DNA from: [Lactobacillus] rogosae
Lineage (GTDB): Bacteria > Bacillota > Clostridia > Lachnospirales > Lachnospiraceae
DNA length: 64,000 nt
Direction of reading: 5' to 3'
NCBI GenBank assembly: GCA_900112995.1
Contig: FONU01000006.1
Span: 1-64,000, forward strand
Part shown: positions 24,721-34,102 of the stretch, in pieces
Position numbering within the stretch: position 1 is the first letter of the stretch
Layout: every line of letters starts with the position of its first letter
Notes under the pieces: generated by a model
Database searches by the model: none
Told to the model about the DNA's origin: nothing
The model's input: only the letters and a program-made list of their open reading frames with translations
Position numbers and translations under genes: made by a program

Positions 24721-26328
24721 TTAAAGTGGCAGACTCTTTATTTCAGCTCCTTCTTTTCTGAACTGGCAATAATCATATTTTTCTTTCAGGAACATACATA
24801 TATCACCAAACATAAGCTTAGTACCAACATAAGCCCTGTTGCTTACCTTTATACAAGCATTCTTTTCTTCACCTATGCAGGATCTTATGTCTTCGTATTC
24901 TTTCTTTTCTTTAGCCAGCTGCTGATCCATAACCAAAAGGTTACGCATAGTCTTTGAGAGCATCTCCTGCTTCTCAGGACTAAGTGTTCCTTCTGCATCC
25001 TGTTTCTTTCTAAGTGCTGTCATAAGCTGTGCAAGCTGGATTTTCTCATCCCCCATCTTACTCAGGCCCTTCTTAAGCTCATCCATCCGCTTCTTCATTG
25101 TAGGGTCAACACCAACTCCTACAACTGTAGCTGTACCCATTTCATTACCTATGGTCTTTGCCTGTATCATAACTGTTGATTTAACATCGCCACCTATTAT
25201 AAGACCATTCTTTCCATTGGCATTGATAACACCTTTAGCTACTACCTTGCTATGAAGAATAGAATCTGCTTCAATATTACCGCCTGCCTCAACAAGCTGT
25301 ACGCTTTCTATGAACTTGGATACAATTTTACCGCCTGCCTTTATAACAGCCTTGTTCATTCCCTGAACTCCTCTGTTTAAAGTGATATCTCCACCAGCTA
25401 TTACTGTTGCACCTTCAACCACACCTGTAACTACTACATTGCCCGATGCCTTAACAGTAAAGCCTGCAAGTACATTTCCTTTAATACTGACATCACCATT
25501 GTAATCTATATCACCAGTTGAGTTATCTACATCAACAAGCTCAAGCACATTAGATACAAACACTTTATCAGACTCAAGTACTACGTGTCCGCTTACCAGT
25601 GTAATTAATTCTTTGCCATCTTCCGATATTACAAGATTACGCCCAAATCTGAACACAACGTGCTTTACCTTATCTGGATTAACACTTCTGTTAAGTACAT
25701 CTGTTCCAGCTTCACCAACATACTCTGGATGAAGAACTGCAACTGTATCTCCCTTGGTTACATGATTAACATTCTCTAATGTATGGAAATCTACTGTGCC
25801 ATCCTCGTTCATCTTTGGTCTTGGCTTTAATTCTGTATTGAACTTATATTCAACATAACCTTCCCTGCCGCTTACCGGCTCAGTTCCTTTAGCCACTGTA
25901 TAGGCTTTGCCGTAATGCCTGTCTTTTAAAAACGAGTCTATAACTTCTTCATCCACACCATAAGTAACACCGATATGCTGTAAATCCCTTATAATCTCAT
26001 CTTTATCTAACATTCCACCATTCTCAAAAGGAGGATAGAAACAAGCTTCCACCCTCATACAATCACTGCTTATTCTGTAATCAGCAAATTCACTACATTC
26101 CAGCTGACTTTCTTCTGACACCTTAACAGTTGTCTCTGCCGCCGAACCTGCCTTAACAGCTTCCATAAGCTTTACACTATCACAGCTTATATTCTTATTA
26201 TCAACATAAAACATTACATCATCAATGCTGGCTGCTCCATAACCAGACTTAGGTGGATATACTGTAATATATAATCCATCTTCCTTTGATGAAAATTGAA
26301 AATACCCTGACATACATTCTTTAATCAT
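24721..26328 (-). CDS. FapA-family (DUF342) protein
   Basis: 535 residues. The N-terminal two-thirds includes a FapA-type region with a run of short beta-helix turns (GDVSIKGNVLAGFTVKASGN, GVVEGATVIAGGDI, GGKIVSKFIESV, GNIEADSILHSKV). A coiled-coil segment follows (about 405-475; KRMDELKKGLSKMGDEKIQL) and then a short C-terminal domain. The family has no settled enzymatic role. Its location directly after the flagellar sigma gene suggests a structural or regulatory part in motility. The beta-helix echoes the bactofilin encoded near 18 kb. Confidence 0.85.
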   Translation of the reverse strand: MIKECMSGYFQFSSKEDGLYITVYPPKSGYGAASIDDVMFYVDNKNISCDSVKLMEAVKAGSAAETTVKVSEESQLECSEFADYRISSDCMRVEACFYPPFENGGMLDKDEIIRDLQHIGVTYGVDEEVIDSFLKDRHYGKAYTVAKGTEPVSGREGYVEYKFNTELKPRPKMNEDGTVDFHTLENVNHVTKGDTVAVLHPEYVGEAGTDVLNRSVNPDKVKHVVFRFGRNLVISEDGKELITLVSGHVVLESDKVFVSNVLELVDVDNSTGDIDYNGDVSIKGNVLAGFTVKASGNVVVTGVVEGATVIAGGDITLNRGVQGMNKAVIKAGGKIVSKFIESVQLVEAGGNIEADSILHSKVVAKGVINANGKNGLIIGGDVKSTVMIQAKTIGNEMGTATVVGVGVDPTMKKRMDELKKGLSKMGDEKIQLAQLMTALRKKQDAEGTLSPEKQEMLSKTMRNLLVMDQQLAKEKKEYEDIRSCIGEEKNACIKVSNRAYVGTKLMFGDICMFLKEKYDYCQFRKEGAEIKSLPL

Positions 26329-26381
26329 ATATGACTCACTTTCTGCTTTTTGCCACTATATTTCTGCACTACAGCTTTTGT

Positions 26382-27140
26382 CTACGCTGGAAACATATAA
26401 TCACCCATTATTTTCTTCATTTTACTGAGAGCCTTGGTATGAAGCTGCGATACCCTTGATTCTGAAACATCAAGCGTCATACTTATCTCTTTAAGAGTCA
26501 TATCCTCATAATAGTATAACACAATAACACTTCTCTCCTTCTCTGTAAGAAGGTCTATTGCCTGTACAAGCTTCTTCTTAAGTTCTTCTTTCTCCACTAC
26601 ATCTTCTGGTTCTTCAAAATGTGAGTTACCCACGCTCTCCATCTTGACTTCACTTCCAGCTTCTGTATATTCATCCAATGATATAAGATTAGAAGACTTC
26701 ATCTGACCTTGCCAATCGCTTAATTCATCCATTGAAATCCCTAATTCCAACGCAAGTTCATCATCTGTTGCTACTTTGCCGCTATCTGCCTCAATTTTAG
26801 CCATAGCAGCATCTATTTTCTTCTGTTTCTGCCTTAAGGACCTTGGAATCCAATCCATTTTACGAATCTGATCGAGAATCGCACCTCTTATCCTTAAACT
26901 GGCATATGTCTCAAACTTGACATTCTTACCACTATCGAACTTGTCTATCGCATCAATCAGACCAAATACACCATATCCTACAAGGTCGTCATATTCAACA
27001 TTATAGCCAAGATACATATTCATTCTTCCTGCAACAAGCTTAACCAGCTGTGCATATTCAACTATGAGCTGTTCACGGATTTCGCTGTCGTGACTTGCAA
27101 TATACTTTTCCCATAGCCTGTTTCTTCCCGCTTCATCCAT
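26382..27140 (-). CDS. fliA: Flagellar sigma factor sigma-28 (SigD/FliA)
   Basis: 252 residues with regions 2, 3 and 4 in order: VEYDDLVGYGVFGLIDAIDK with KFETYASLRIRGAILDQIRK (region 2), WIPRSLRQKQ (2.4/3.0), and LTEKERSVIVLYYYEDMTLK followed by EISMTLDVSESRVSQLHTKA (region 4). It transcribes late flagellar, chemotaxis and autolysin genes in Firmicutes. It lies late in the cluster, as sigD does in B. subtilis, so its level depends on how far transcription travels. I found no convincing sigma-28 promoter inside this window. Confidence 0.97.
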   Translation of the reverse strand: MDEAGRNRLWEKYIASHDSEIREQLIVEYAQLVKLVAGRMNMYLGYNVEYDDLVGYGVFGLIDAIDKFDSGKNVKFETYASLRIRGAILDQIRKMDWIPRSLRQKQKKIDAAMAKIEADSGKVATDDELALELGISMDELSDWQGQMKSSNLISLDEYTEAGSEVKMESVGNSHFEEPEDVVEKEELKKKLVQAIDLLTEKERSVIVLYYYEDMTLKEISMTLDVSESRVSQLHTKALSKMKKIMGDYMFPA

Positions 27141-27175
27141 ACAAAGAATGCCCCCGTACTTAATAATAATGTATA

Positions 27176-27490
27176 TTATCTGTTAGCTCTCTGATTACCA
27201 TTCATAGCGTCAGATTCATCATTTTTGCCTTCCGTGGCCTCTTTTTCTTCGGCCTCAAGCCTCTCTTTTTCCTTCTCTAGTCTTTCAGCTTCTTCCTGTT
27301 CTTCTGCTTTGGTAATCTTTCTGTCTACTATAAAACATATAATTCTGCTCACAGCATAAAAACACACCATTACCCCTATAAGAATCCACAGGAATGAAAC
27401 AAGACTATACCTGTTGATTATCATAACAACAGCAGTAATAAATCCAGCAAGCAATGTTACTATAGCAGAAACATTTCTAAATCTTTTCAT
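27176..27490 (-). CDS. Small two-helix membrane protein with charged tail
   Basis: 105 residues. Two hydrophobic segments near the N-terminus (VSAIVTLLAGFITAVVMII and LVSFLWILIGVMVCFYAV) are followed by an extremely charged Glu/Lys/Ala helix (about 65-95) and an Asn-rich end. The start is set at ATG 27490, just past the cheD stop; the longest frame would overlap cheD by 26 bases. It sits between cheD and fliA. No known family recognised. Confidence 0.65.
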   Translation of the reverse strand: MKRFRNVSAIVTLLAGFITAVVMIINRYSLVSFLWILIGVMVCFYAVSRIICFIVDRKITKAEEQEEAERLEKEKERLEAEEKEATEGKNDESDAMNGNQRANR

Positions 27491-27494
27491 AAGC

Positions 27495-27986
27495 TTATAT
27501 AACCTTTCTTGGCTTACCAACTGATTTTATTACATATTCTCCCGTCTCTGAATAAAATTCAACTGTACGTCCATAATTCAATCCGCAATCTTCTGATAAT
27601 AAACGTATATTTAATTCAGATAACTTCATCTTAACAGCCGCCACATTACGTTCACCCACTCTTAATGTGTCGTTGTTAGTATTCATCGCAAACATCTGAG
27701 CACCTCCAGCTATCTTGGCAACAAGCCTTACTTTGCTTGCTCCTAACTTTAGCATCTGGGCTACAAGCTCATCTATTCCACTGTCTGCATATTTTGCTTT
27801 ATTAGAATTATTTCTAAACTGTGTACTGTCTGGCAGCATACAGTGCAGAAGTCCACTAATCTTAGTAACTGGATCATATATAGCAACTCCTACACAAGAG
27901 CCAAGTCCCAGAGTTGTTAAAACATCTGGTGACTTACCTACTTTTAAATCTGCCATACCCACTTTTATCATCTCATCTAAATTCAT
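27495..27986 (-). CDS. cheD: Chemoreceptor glutamine deamidase
   Basis: CheD deamidates receptor glutamines and is bound by CheC in Bacillus-type adaptation. TTLGLGSCVGVAIYDP holds the catalytic Cys31 with Thr25 nearby, and GLLHCMLPDS holds His48. IAGGAQMF and GRTVEFY are further family marks. 163 residues is normal length. It follows cheC by 27 bases, as in B. subtilis. Confidence 0.97.
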   Translation of the reverse strand: MNLDEMIKVGMADLKVGKSPDVLTTLGLGSCVGVAIYDPVTKISGLLHCMLPDSTQFRNNSNKAKYADSGIDELVAQMLKLGASKVRLVAKIAGGAQMFAMNTNNDTLRVGERNVAAVKMKLSELNIRLLSEDCGLNYGRTVEFYSETGEYVIKSVGKPRKVI

Positions 27987-28013
27987 AATGTTACTCTCAT
28001 CCCAAGAATATTA

Positions 28014-28643
28014 TCAGCTAATAACTCCTAATGAACGAAGAATCTTATCGTATGATTCAAGCTCTGGAATAAGAAGAAAATATCCTTTAACAAAATCTAA
28101 TTCGCCAAACTGTGTCTGAATTAATAATAACTTATCACCATACTTACCAAATTCTGATGCCGGAACACTTAAAAGTGCTCCAATCATATCTATAGTCATC
28201 TGCGGAACAGTCGCTATAATATTAAGCTTTGTAAGTGATGATATAGCAGTAAGATATGAACCTGATGCTATATTACCAATTTCATTCAATGCCGACATTT
28301 CCATATCAGTAAAATCTGCACTCTCATCAACAACATCATCATTCTGTAACATAAGGCTGTTAACAAGGTGATGTGCCGACTTAGTATCAAATATGAATAA
28401 CATCATACCATCGATATCGCCCTCTAATCCCAAAAGAATTCCAACAACAGTCTGATCTTCACTTCCTATAATTGTTGATATATCCTTGAACTGTATTAAA
28501 GCAACATTAGGTACAGACATATCCATCTTTACGTTAAGCATTGTAGACAATGCTGTTGTAGCATTGCCTGCACCTATGTTACCGATTTCCTTTAATACAT
28601 CTAACTGCATATCATTGAGCTGTTCTAAATCTACGTCTGACAT
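28014..28643 (-). CDS. cheC: CheY-P phosphatase / adaptation protein
   Basis: 209 residues with the two CheC half-repeats, each carrying the active-site pattern: DVLKEIGNIGAGNATTALS and SALNEIGNIASGSYLTAIS. Both conserve the Glu and Asn that dephosphorylate CheY-P. CheC also docks CheD. Start ATG 28643 has TTGAGG upstream; the longest frame begins at that TTG. Confidence 0.96.
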   Translation of the reverse strand: MSDVDLEQLNDMQLDVLKEIGNIGAGNATTALSTMLNVKMDMSVPNVALIQFKDISTIIGSEDQTVVGILLGLEGDIDGMMLFIFDTKSAHHLVNSLMLQNDDVVDESADFTDMEMSALNEIGNIASGSYLTAISSLTKLNIIATVPQMTIDMIGALLSVPASEFGKYGDKLLLIQTQFGELDFVKGYFLLIPELESYDKILRSLGVIS

Positions 28644-28672
28644 ATTAAACCTCAATTCCTAACATTTATATT

Positions 28673-29146
28673 TTATTTATTCTCTACAATAAGGCTGACT
28701 ATGTCTAACAATGAAATAAGCTCTCCGCCATGCTTTCCGATTGCACTTATATAATTATTAGTAACTTCATCACCTGCTGAACGGTTAACACTTTCTGTGT
28801 CATCACTATTAAGTGTAACAACTTCTCTAACCTCGTCAACAATAATACCAATTGTAGCACCTTCAACCTTGACAATTATATATCTTGTCTTATCTGTGTA
28901 TACATCATCCTCTAAGCCAAGCTTTAATCTTACACTCATTACCGGGATAATCTCACCTCTTAAATTGATTACTCCCTTATAATAATGCTGAGTCTTAGGT
29001 ACTCTTGTAATATCCTGCTTTCTTACAATGTTATCAATATATTTGATATTGATACCATACTGCTCATTACCAATCTTAACTACTATATACTGTACAGTTG
29101 TTGAAACTTCTTCTTTCTTTTCTTCTATTGCATTAACATTCTCCAT
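28673..29146 (-). CDS. cheW: Chemotaxis coupling protein
   Basis: CheW links receptors to CheA. The 157-residue protein is one CheW domain: VQYIVVKIGNEQYGINI, then NIVRKQDITRVPKTQHYYKG, VINLRGEIIPVMSVRLKLGL and GIIVDEVREVV. The start is ATG 29146, 11 bases after AGGAGG; a GTG 12 bases upstream overlaps that site. It is 15 bases downstream of cheA. Confidence 0.96.
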   Translation of the reverse strand: MENVNAIEEKKEEVSTTVQYIVVKIGNEQYGINIKYIDNIVRKQDITRVPKTQHYYKGVINLRGEIIPVMSVRLKLGLEDDVYTDKTRYIIVKVEGATIGIIVDEVREVVTLNSDDTESVNRSAGDEVTNNYISAIGKHGGELISLLDIVSLIVENK

Positions 29147-29161
29147 AACTAATGCCACCTC

Positions 29162-31249
29162 CTATACTAATGTGTTCGCATCGATAATTAAAGCTACTGA
29201 ACCATCACCAAGAATAGTTGCTCCACTTATCATTCTATTAATATTAATATACTTGCCAAGTGACTTAATTACGATTTCCATCTGACCAATAAGACTATCA
29301 ACAACAAGACCTGCGAGCTTGTCACCCTTTCTTACAATTACAACTGTAATTGTATCTGACTCTTCCTGTTCACCCGGAACATCAAGAATATCTCTTAATC
29401 TTATAAGAGGTATTACGCTTCCTCTTAAGTTGATTACCTCTTTAGCATGTATATACTTGATATCAGTTACTGGAACATCTTCAATTGTTTCAATAGCACC
29501 AAGTGATATAGCATATTTCTCATCTCCAAGCTTAACCATAAGAGCTTGAATAATAGCAAGTGTAAGTGGAAGTCTGATACTGAATGTACTTCCTTCGCCA
29601 TACTTTGTCTTAACTTCTACATCTCCACCAAGTGCTTCAATCTTAGACTTAACAACATCAAGACCAACACCTCGACCTGATACATCTGTAATCTTCTCTG
29701 ATGTTGAAAAGCTTGGTCTGAATAAGAGGTCAATTGCTTCTTTCTCTGTCATAGCATCAGCCTGTTCCTGAGTAACTGTACCCTTCTCGACAGCCTTTGC
29801 CTTAACTCTCTCTATATCTATACCATTACCATCATCAGATACTTCGATAACAACATTATTACCTTCCTGGAATGCATTAAGGTAAATAGAACCAACTTCC
29901 GGCTTACCTCTTTCTGCTCTTACCTCAGCACTTTCAAGTCCATGGTCAGCAGAATTTCTTAAAAGGTGCATAATAGGATCACCAATTTCATCAAGGACAG
30001 TTCTATCAAGCTCTGTCTCTTCACCAGTGATATAAAGCTCCATTTTCTTATTGAGCTTCTTATTAAGATCTCTGATCATACGAGGGAACTTACTGATTAC
30101 ACCTTCAATAGGCATCATTCGTACCTTCATAACTGATTCGTGAAGGTTAGTTGTTACTCTTTCAAGGTATTCAATCTGTTCTGTAAACTTCTGATTATTA
30201 GTTGTTGCTGCTTCGTCTGAAGAAATACTTGCTGATACAAGACCATTCTTAGCAATAATAAGCTCGCTGACAAGGTTCATAAGGACATCAAGCTTATCTA
30301 TATCAACTCGTACTGTATGACTTACAGCCTTGTTATTAGCTGTTGCCGCCTTCTTAGCTGGCGATGCAGCCGCTGTCTTCTTAGCTTCTTCCTTCTTGGC
30401 TGGCTCTGTAACAGCTGGCTGTTTCTTAACTTCTTCCTTCTTCTCTTCTTCTGCTGGTGCATCATTAACTTCTTGAAATGGAACTGTTATTGCCTTTCCT
30501 TCTGCTGTCTTAATCTCTGATACACTCTTAATAATAGATATTACTTCATCAAGGCTTTCGTGAGATACAACAACTATTGTGAAATCTTTCTCAAACTTCT
30601 CATCTTCTATATCCTGTGTTGATGGCTCTGATTTGATAACATCGCAATGTCCTTCAAGATTCTTAAATACAAGAAATGCCCTTGCTGCCTTAAGTATACA
30701 ATTCTCATCAACTGTTACTACTATCTCATATACTCCAAGACCCTTCTTTAATGCTTCATTAACTGCATTCATCTCAAAGTCTGCAAAAACAAGCTCAGAT
30801 GTTGTTCCCTGTGCTGCTTCTTCTGCTGGCTGGCTGGCTGAAGCTTCTTTCTTCTCCTCTACTTCATTACCGCCAATGAATGAATTAAGTGCTTTTATTA
30901 TAGGTTCATTATCATCGGTTCCTTCATCCTGTGTATTCTGGATATTGGAAACATAACTCTCAAGTGCATCAAGGCACTTGAACAATACATCACACATATC
31001 TGATGTAACTTTAATATTACCATTACGTACTTCTGAGAATACATTTTCCATATCGTGTGTAAGATTCTGCATTCTCTTATATCCCATAGTACCAGCCATA
31101 CCCTTTAAAGAATGTGCTGCTCTGAATATTTCATTAATAGTATCACTATTCTCTGGTTCTTTCTCAAGAATTAATAACTGATCACTAAGAGACTGTAAAT
31201 GTTCATTTGATTCATCAATAAAAATCTCTAAATACTGGCTAACATCCAT
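29162..31249 (-). CDS. cheA: Chemotaxis histidine kinase
   Basis: 695 residues with P1 to P5 in order. The phosphotransfer domain has AAHSLKGMAG (His46). Next come a CheY/CheB-binding P2 domain (about 165-260), an Ala/Lys/Pro/Glu linker (about 265-305), a dimerisation helix pair, the ATPase (HLLRNSADHGLE, VSDDGNGID, SGRGVGLDVVK) and a C-terminal CheW-like domain (SLGAIETIEDV, INLRGSVIPLIRL). It phosphorylates CheY and CheB. It is 1 base from the end of cheB. Confidence 0.98.
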   Translation of the reverse strand: MDVSQYLEIFIDESNEHLQSLSDQLLILEKEPENSDTINEIFRAAHSLKGMAGTMGYKRMQNLTHDMENVFSEVRNGNIKVTSDMCDVLFKCLDALESYVSNIQNTQDEGTDDNEPIIKALNSFIGGNEVEEKKEASASQPAEEAAQGTTSELVFADFEMNAVNEALKKGLGVYEIVVTVDENCILKAARAFLVFKNLEGHCDVIKSEPSTQDIEDEKFEKDFTIVVVSHESLDEVISIIKSVSEIKTAEGKAITVPFQEVNDAPAEEEKKEEVKKQPAVTEPAKKEEAKKTAAASPAKKAATANNKAVSHTVRVDIDKLDVLMNLVSELIIAKNGLVSASISSDEAATTNNQKFTEQIEYLERVTTNLHESVMKVRMMPIEGVISKFPRMIRDLNKKLNKKMELYITGEETELDRTVLDEIGDPIMHLLRNSADHGLESAEVRAERGKPEVGSIYLNAFQEGNNVVIEVSDDGNGIDIERVKAKAVEKGTVTQEQADAMTEKEAIDLLFRPSFSTSEKITDVSGRGVGLDVVKSKIEALGGDVEVKTKYGEGSTFSIRLPLTLAIIQALMVKLGDEKYAISLGAIETIEDVPVTDIKYIHAKEVINLRGSVIPLIRLRDILDVPGEQEESDTITVVIVRKGDKLAGLVVDSLIGQMEIVIKSLGKYININRMISGATILGDGSVALIIDANTLV

Positions 31250-31250
31250 T

Positions 31251-32441
31251 TTAAGACACCCCCACGTTTTTTGTAATTGCTTCAGCTACACGGTTTAATG
31301 GAACTACTTCATTGACCAGTCCCGTGCCAGCTATTGCCTTTGGCATTCCATATACTACACTGGTCTCTTCATCCTGAGCTATAACATATATGTTCTTATG
31401 ATTCTTGTTAAGAGCCTTAATACCATTGGTACCATCTGCTCCCATACCCGTAAGGACTACACATGTAATCTCATCATAATTACTTGATGTAAGTGATTCA
31501 TACATCACATTAGCACACGGTCTTAAGCCTTCTATTGGTGGTTCTGTGCTTAACTTTATAACTGAGTCAGTTCCTTTCTTCTCAATTCGTATGTGCTTAC
31601 CACCTGGTGCTATATATACCCAGCCTTTCTTTATTACATCACCATCTGCGGCTTCCTTAACATTAATATCACTCATCTCGTTAAGTCTTGCTGCAAGTGA
31701 CGCTGTAAAACCTGCCGGCATATGCTGAACAAGAACTACCCCTGCATCAAGCTTTGCCGGAAGCATAGGTATAACCTGCTGCAATGATTTAGGGCCTCCT
31801 GTTGAACAAGCAAGTGCGACAATCTTCTTCTTTCCAGTCTTAACACTTGTAAACATACTTCCATCAACCTTCTTGGCTGGTGTATGTACAACTGTTCTTA
31901 CTGGTGCTGGAGTAATACCTGTACTTCTTGTTCTTTCTGTACGGGCTATGACCGATGTTAAAGTTCTGCCGCTCTTTAAGTCTTTCTTTACCGGAGCTAT
32001 TGTCTTTGACATTGATGTACGTCTTATAGATGCCTTGGAATTAGTTGCAACATTGAGCATCTCGAATATTCTATTCTTGAATTCAACGCTCTTAGTTTCA
32101 AGATAATTCTCAGGCTTAGTGACAAAATCAAATGCTCCATATTCAAGAGCCTGAATAGTCTCTTTAGCACCTTCCCTGGCAACAGTACTTACTACAATTA
32201 CAGTCTGTTCAATATGATCCTTCTGTAATCTTTGCAGGAGTTCCAATCCATTTAGCTTTGGCATATTGATATCAAGAATGACTGCACTGTATTCGTAAGG
32301 ATTAGAAACAATCATATCTAATCCCTCAAGTCCATCCTTGGCAATAGCCGCAACTTCGTATTCATTGCTTTCGTTGATTATATCAGATATTACCCTTCTC
32401 ATAAGTGCAGAGTCATCTATAACCAATATTTTTTTAGCCAT
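31251..32441 (-). CDS. cheB: Protein-glutamate methylesterase/deamidase
   Basis: An N-terminal receiver (Asp9, Asp10, phospho-Asp57, Lys in VTKPEN) is followed by a basic Arg/Lys/Thr-rich linker (about 140-205) and a catalytic methylesterase domain. The catalytic landmarks are STGGPKSL (Ser), VQHMPAGFT (His) and TGMGADGTNG (Asp). 396 residues; the linker is longer than in E. coli. It overlaps the PilZ gene by 8 bases. No cheR methyltransferase is present in this cluster. Confidence 0.97.
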   Translation of the reverse strand: MAKKILVIDDSALMRRVISDIINESNEYEVAAIAKDGLEGLDMIVSNPYEYSAVILDINMPKLNGLELLQRLQKDHIEQTVIVVSTVAREGAKETIQALEYGAFDFVTKPENYLETKSVEFKNRIFEMLNVATNSKASIRRTSMSKTIAPVKKDLKSGRTLTSVIARTERTRSTGITPAPVRTVVHTPAKKVDGSMFTSVKTGKKKIVALACSTGGPKSLQQVIPMLPAKLDAGVVLVQHMPAGFTASLAARLNEMSDINVKEAADGDVIKKGWVYIAPGGKHIRIEKKGTDSVIKLSTEPPIEGLRPCANVMYESLTSSNYDEITCVVLTGMGADGTNGIKALNKNHKNIYVIAQDEETSVVYGMPKAIAGTGLVNEVVPLNRVAEAITKNVGVS

Positions 32442-33174
32442 TACTACTCAACTCCTTTTTTAAGATATTTCTTTGCTGTCCAAATATATATTTAATAATC
32501 TCCTCTCTGTCGAGTCTGTCAATATCGACAAATTGAAGTCTATTAGCAAATAATGTTCCATCATTATCATTAGCTCTTGATTCTACAACCTTGCCAATAA
32601 TGCTTTTATGTGATATTGAACCATCAATATCTAAGTCAAAATCTAACATCATATAATCATCCTTCTGATATTTCTTCTTTGACTGAAGTCTTATTCCACC
32701 ACCGCTTATATCAACAATCTTGCAGTTATCTATATCTTCCTGTTCTTTGCATGCAGTCTTTTCTTCTGACTTTGTATTTGTGACAGCTTCTTCATCTGCT
32801 TTTACATTGAGCGTTATAACCTTTTTCACACTCACCGGAAGAACACAACTGAGTCTGAAATATTCTCTTCTCTGGAACTTAAGAAGTTCTGAATCTAGCT
32901 GTATCGTAACTGTATGGATATTGTTATCCCTGCCTCTGTCAATTGCAGTGCAGTCAGCTCTGAATATCTTAGTTCCTACATAGAAATATGCATCAAATCT
33001 TTTCCCTGCCTCAAGTGGCACAATACGTCCTTCATATATTGGCATAGCACACACAATGCTGTCATCATTAAAATCTAATATCTGGCTTGCATATACTATT
33101 CTTTCTTCGTTATTTCTTAGTGACTTCTTTGACACTAATTCCATTCTGCTTCCTATTACAAGTGGTTTGAACAT
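32434..33174 (-). CDS. PilZ-domain c-di-GMP receptor (YcgR/YpfA-like)
   Basis: 246 residues: an N-terminal YcgR-like domain (about 1-95) and a C-terminal PilZ domain. The c-di-GMP-binding pattern is complete: RREYFR gives RxxxR and DISGGGIRL gives DxSxxG. A roughly 35-residue charged loop separates the two motifs. Family members slow or stop the flagellar motor when c-di-GMP rises. The start is ATG 33174 with GGAGGTG. Its place between flhG and cheB makes a flagellar brake the natural reading (inference). Confidence 0.9.
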   Translation of the reverse strand: MFKPLVIGSRMELVSKKSLRNNEERIVYASQILDFNDDSIVCAMPIYEGRIVPLEAGKRFDAYFYVGTKIFRADCTAIDRGRDNNIHTVTIQLDSELLKFQRREYFRLSCVLPVSVKKVITLNVKADEEAVTNTKSEEKTACKEQEDIDNCKIVDISGGGIRLQSKKKYQKDDYMMLDFDLDIDGSISHKSIIGKVVESRANDNDGTLFANRLQFVDIDRLDREEIIKYIFGQQRNILKKELSSNG

Positions 33175-33217
33175 TACTGACACCTCCATACACATAGATT
33201 ATCACTTTACAAGGTAA

Positions 33218-34102
33218 TTACATCTTGCGTGAAAATACATTTTTAAAATAACTTCTAATTCCCTTTTTATGCATTGGAGCATCCCCTTCATTTCCTAACA
33301 ATTCCTCAGCTATATACCTAAAATGCCTGGCTGCAAAAGAATTAGGGTATACTATTGTAACAGGCTTCTGCTTCATAACTGCCTTCCTTACAGTTGAATC
33401 CTGCGGAACACTTCCAAGATATTCCATATTAATCCCTAGGAACTGTGTTACAACTGCATTAAGCTTGTCATAAAGATTCTTTCCTTCACTCTCTGAATCA
33501 ACTCTGTTAGCTACCATTCTTATTGTACACTCTTCGCTCTTGTAATTCTCATTCATACTGAGTGCTTTAAGAAGTGCATATGAATCGGTTACAGATGTCG
33601 GTTCAGGTGTAGTAACTATGATTGTCTCAGGACTTGATAACAGGAATTCCATAACACTAGGTGATATTCCAGCTCCTGTATCTATTATTATTATATCTGC
33701 CAGTGCCTCAAGGTCTGACAGCTTATTAACCAGTCTTTTAATCTGTTCCTGGTCAAGATTAACAAGATTAGCTATCCCAGAACCTCCAGAAATAAATCCA
33801 ACTCCCTCTGGTCCTTCTGTTATAATATCTTTAATCTCCTTGCCCTTAAACATAAGGTCGCTTAAGTTATATTCTGGTATAACACCGAACATAACTTCAA
33901 CATTAGCCAGACCAAAATCTGCATCAAGTATTATTACTTTCTTGCCCATTCTTGTAAATTCAAGTGCAAGATTGACCGAAAGATTAGACTTGCCAACACC
34001 TCCCTTTCCGCTTGTTACAGCGATAACTCTGGCATTGGTAATGCTGTTCTGATTTTGTTGTCTAATTATATTACGCAGATTTTCTGCCTGATCCATCATC
34101 AT
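33218..34102 (-). CDS. flhG: Flagellar number regulator, MinD-like ATPase
   Basis: 294 residues with a deviant Walker A (SGKGGVGKSNLSVNLA), VIILDADFGLANVEVMFG and the adenine-side TTPEPTSVTDSYALLKA. It opens with QAENLRNIIRQQN, resembling the DQA(x)2LR motif that stimulates FlhF, and ends in a basic amphipathic stretch (IRSYFKNVFSRKM) likely for membrane contact. The start at ATG 34102 overlaps the flhF stop (ATGA) and has AGGAGG. Called YlxH in B. subtilis. Confidence 0.95.
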   Translation of the reverse strand: MMMDQAENLRNIIRQQNQNSITNARVIAVTSGKGGVGKSNLSVNLALEFTRMGKKVIILDADFGLANVEVMFGVIPEYNLSDLMFKGKEIKDIITEGPEGVGFISGGSGIANLVNLDQEQIKRLVNKLSDLEALADIIIIDTGAGISPSVMEFLLSSPETIIVTTPEPTSVTDSYALLKALSMNENYKSEECTIRMVANRVDSESEGKNLYDKLNAVVTQFLGINMEYLGSVPQDSTVRKAVMKQKPVTIVYPNSFAARHFRYIAEELLGNEGDAPMHKKGIRSYFKNVFSRKM

